Source: Colwellia maritima (lineage in GTDB: Bacteria; Pseudomonadota; Gammaproteobacteria; Enterobacterales; Alteromonadaceae). From it: DNA of 64,000 bases. The DNA lies in the NCBI RefSeq assembly GCF_022669015.1, contig NZ_JAKKSL010000006.1:186001-250000 (forward strand). The letters run 5' to 3'. Shown here one piece after another: positions 62,001 to 64,000 of the stretch. The notes under the pieces were generated by a model. It saw only the letters and a list, made by a program, of their open reading frames with translations, ran no database searches and was not told the origin of the DNA. How positions within the stretch are numbered: position 1 is the stretch's first letter; each line of letters opens with the position of its first letter. The position numbers were made by a program, and so were the translations under genes.

Positions 62001-63708
62001 ACTCGACATCATATGCACCTAAAACTTCACCCGCGAGATTTAACATTTTATTGCTATACGTTGCGGTACTTAAATCAAATGGGGTAGATAAGCTATATTG
62101 AAAGCTATTGGTTATACCTTCATCATCATTAGTCACTAATAATACGGTGCCATCGGTATTAAAAGATCCCCCTGAAAATTTAGTGACTTCATTTGAAAGA
62201 TCTAATGATTGATTATCATCTGACGCTGTGGTGATATCAAATGGTGTACTTAAGGTAAAGGAGTGAAGACTCGTACCCCCACCAACAAAAAGCTTACTGC
62301 CATCACTATTAAACGCTAAAAACTTATAAACATTCTTACTGGAAACGTCCAAGCTATTGTTACTGTAACTTGCCGTACTTAAATCAAAAGCCGTGGTCAA
62401 ATTATATTGATAAACTGTTTTTTCATACGTTAATAAATAAAGCTGAGAGCCATCTGAGTTGAATGTCAATGCCATACTATTACCCTGATCACTCACATCA
62501 AGTGATTTATCGGCATAATGAATAGTAGACAATTTATAAGGCGTGCTTAGCGAAAACTCCAGAATACGTTCTGATTGGCTATCAACTAAAAAAAACTTAC
62601 TCCCATCATTATTCCAATCCAAGTCATATCCATAAGTCGTTAGCTCGCTAAAGTCATAGCTTTCGTCTGTGTAGGACATCTTACTCACATCGACAGGTGT
62701 TATTTGCGAATAAGTTATTCTAGGCCACCCACTTACGGTTATCCCGGTTGTTGTTATGGCAATATCGGTGGCATTATCAGCACCTAAATTCCAATTGTCC
62801 GCCACTGCAACATTGTAAGTAGTGTTATCGTTTGCGTTTATGCCATTACTGTTTAATAAAAGATTCACCGCAGCCTTATCGGTTGCACTCAATATGAGTG
62901 TAAAACTGGTAGCAGAGCTAATTTCTACATCGCTTGTATCCGTTAATGTATAGCTTCCTCCAGATTCGCCAGTAAAGGTAAAAGCAGAAGCGTCAATGTC
63001 GTTATTTGCACCTGCAAAAGCAAAAAAGTTAGTACCTGTAACGGTTAAGGTGGCTGTTGAAGCATTATAAACTGGCGTAATAGTTGGGGAAAAAACAGGA
63101 GTTAAATTGATATCATCAATAAAAATACTAACAATATCAGTTGAAAAATTAATTATTCTAAACTCATCAACCGAATTAAATTCTACTATATCAATAAAGT
63201 TGAGGTCTCTTCCTCCGATTGAGTGGGAAAACGATTTGACAGCTCCTGCTACGGGGTTACCATTTTTATACCCCACAACATCAAAATTAACATTTTCATT
63301 GGTATAAATATAAATTGAATTTAAGAAAAACTCAGAGCCATCATTTGAAGACACTCCAACGCTTACTATTTGATTTGTAGCACCGTTATCTTGAAATGCG
63401 ATTGAATCTGTATTATTTGTTGTATAAATATCATTCCATAATTGAATAGCTGTATCAGACTCGCCATCACCAGTAGCAGTTACATCCCAACCAGTGCCTA
63501 ATATGTTATTAAAACTCACAGTAGGATTACCATTGGCATATGAAAAATTATGCTCTGCAATTAAATCGTTAAAAGTAGTAATAGTAGTTGGGGCTCCGGC
63601 TATAGCTGCTACAGTGAAAAGCGATGTAAATATAGATACTAATATTTTTGTATAAAATATAGGTGAATAACGCTCAATTTTACCTTTCAAGTTTTTCATA
63701 TTAACCAT
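56044..63708 (-). CDS. Giant secreted mosaic protein: propeller-like, Ig/cadherin-like, choice-of-anchor U, GlyGly-CTERM, C-terminal beta-barrel (four frameshifts)
   Basis: About 2550 residues after repairing breaks near 61215, 60325, 59385 and 57555. In order: signal peptide; lectin/Ig-like region; a propeller-like set of about 50-residue repeats (FNSDGSKLF, STPFDLSTATY); a second propeller-like region (about 60350-61200); cadherin-like segment; three roughly 93-residue putative-Ig repeats with DxxDT(K/Q)TFSI and NKPS; VCBS-like, HYR-like and Calx-beta domains; Asp-rich type-3 repeats (DTDGDMIPD, DSDQDGIPDYLD); choice-of-anchor U (CVQLTIEDGGANDNDN); two cadherin-like repeats; the sorting signal SSGGGSMGMLFFGLLGLVVS; then, in the same frame, LLLAALIAMVSSANVNA and an outer-membrane-type barrel ending VALSYHF. 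Calcium-dependent adhesion or matrix function is inferred. A terminator follows. Confidence 0.82.
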
Positions 63709-63733
63709 ATTAACCCTTTATTATATTTTTAAC

Positions 63734-63762
63734 CCTTCTGTTCTGTATGTCTTTACAGAAGG
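63734..63762. repeat. Inverted repeat in the gap upstream of the giant gene
   Basis: Perfect 8-base arms CCTTCTGT / ACAGAAGG with a 13-base spacer, 26 bases upstream of the giant-gene start. In this position it is more likely an operator or 5' leader hairpin than a terminator. Confidence 0.5.
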
Positions 63763-63814
63763 ACGATTTATCTAAATTGAGAATAATAGATTATATAAAA
63801 ACTTACTATTTTGA

Positions 63815-63831
63815 GTGTGACCTTGTGTGAC
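63815..63831 (+). promoter_or_regulatory. Tandem GTGTGAC motif between divergent genes
   Basis: GTGTGACCTT is followed directly by GTGTGAC, a 10-base period, with a further TGTGAC at about 63885. Direct repeats of TGTGA resemble half-sites of CRP-like or two-component regulators, but no full palindrome is present. Confidence 0.35.
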
Positions 63832-63911
63832 ACCCTGAATTCATTTAGTTTGATTTACCTCAATACCTTATGTGACAATGGCTTGCGTTTTTTAACTATT
63901 TATTAAGCACT

Positions 63912-64000
63912 ATGTTAGACCTTCAAACACTGAGTTTTTCTTCTGTACTCGCTGCACTAATCAGTGCCGCTTTTTTCATATTTGCTTGGTTTATAAATAA
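63912..64000 (+). CDS. N-terminus of a membrane protein, truncated by right edge
   Basis: The ATG at 63912 opens MLDLQTLSFSSVLAALISAA and continues FFIFAWFINN to the edge. The first 30 residues form one hydrophobic helix. This type of start is common in diguanylate cyclases of related bacteria, but nothing more can be said from 29 residues. Confidence 0.4.
   Translation, partial: MLDLQTLSFSSVLAALISAAFFIFAWFIN

Noticed and set aside
1-64000. CRISPR array, rRNA, prophage or complete insertion sequence
   Set aside because: No regularly spaced repeats, no transposase or phage genes and no rRNA-like sequence were seen.

Overview
The window looks like chromosome from an AT-rich marine gammaproteobacterium of the order Alteromonadales, most likely Colwelliaceae (Colwellia/Thalassotalea-like). 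This rests on the gene order mutL-amiB-tsaE-nnr / queG / orn / rsgA-psd (the classic gammaproteobacterial block), the low GC, and the accessory set: RND pumps, a TonB receptor, a GlyGly-CTERM protein and a photo-oxidative ChrR regulon. The taxon is inferred, not proven. A caveat applies everywhere: about 33 single-base indels break otherwise well conserved genes, including mutL, queG, rsgA, mexF and phrB. They look like sequence or assembly errors, so I annotate the reconstructed full-length genes and give the approximate break points.

Layout. 0-12 kb: housekeeping block (mutL, amiB, tsaE, nnr on the minus strand; queG on plus; a large degenerate hybrid-kinase-like protein and orn on minus; rsgA and psd on plus). 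12-20 kb: envelope sensing, with a BlaI repressor plus an M56 peptidase carrying a TonB tail, a Spy/CpxP-like protein divergent from cpxRA with a visible CpxR operator, and a DUF748 protein ended by a strong terminator. 20-23.4 kb: iron uptake (PepSY membrane protein, siderophore receptor, probable Fur site). 23.6-32.4 kb: the most distinctive region. BaeS/BaeR-like regulators, an EF-hand protein, a small proline-rich protein, a lipoprotein with lamin-tail-like repeats and a CotH kinase domain, a VTC-domain protein, a DUF4956 membrane protein and an OprO/P-type porin follow each other on the plus strand. The same operator-like direct repeat precedes three of the transcription units. 32.4-41.5 kb: a LysR regulator divergent from a MexEF-OprN-type efflux operon, azlCD, and an AraC regulator.

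41.5-43.6 kb is a small accessory patch (unknown small protein, DUF2442, broken DUF4160, EamA transporter). 43.7-54.4 kb is a minus-strand ECF sigma/ChrR photo-oxidative stress regulon: cfa, DUF1365, FAD oxidoreductase, SDR, NTF2-like, photolyase, YbgA-type DUF523/DUF1722, ChrR, sigma factor, then a second operon with a LON-domain protein, DUF3833, chalcone-isomerase-like and DUF2878. Both operons start with matching ECF-type promoters. 54.5-64 kb: a diguanylate cyclase and a very large (about 2550 residue) secreted mosaic protein. That protein has beta-propeller-like, Ig/cadherin-like, Calx-beta, choice-of-anchor-U and GlyGly-CTERM parts and, unusually, a beta-barrel fused after the sorting signal. 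A truncated membrane-protein gene starts at the right edge.

The best candidate for an undescribed system is the BaeSR / EF-hand / proline-rich / CotH / VTC / DUF4956 / porin cluster, because a shared operator ties its parts together and the gene content points to calcium- and phosphate-related surface chemistry. The GlyGly-CTERM-barrel fusion and the phosphotransfer-dead hybrid kinase are the next most interesting.
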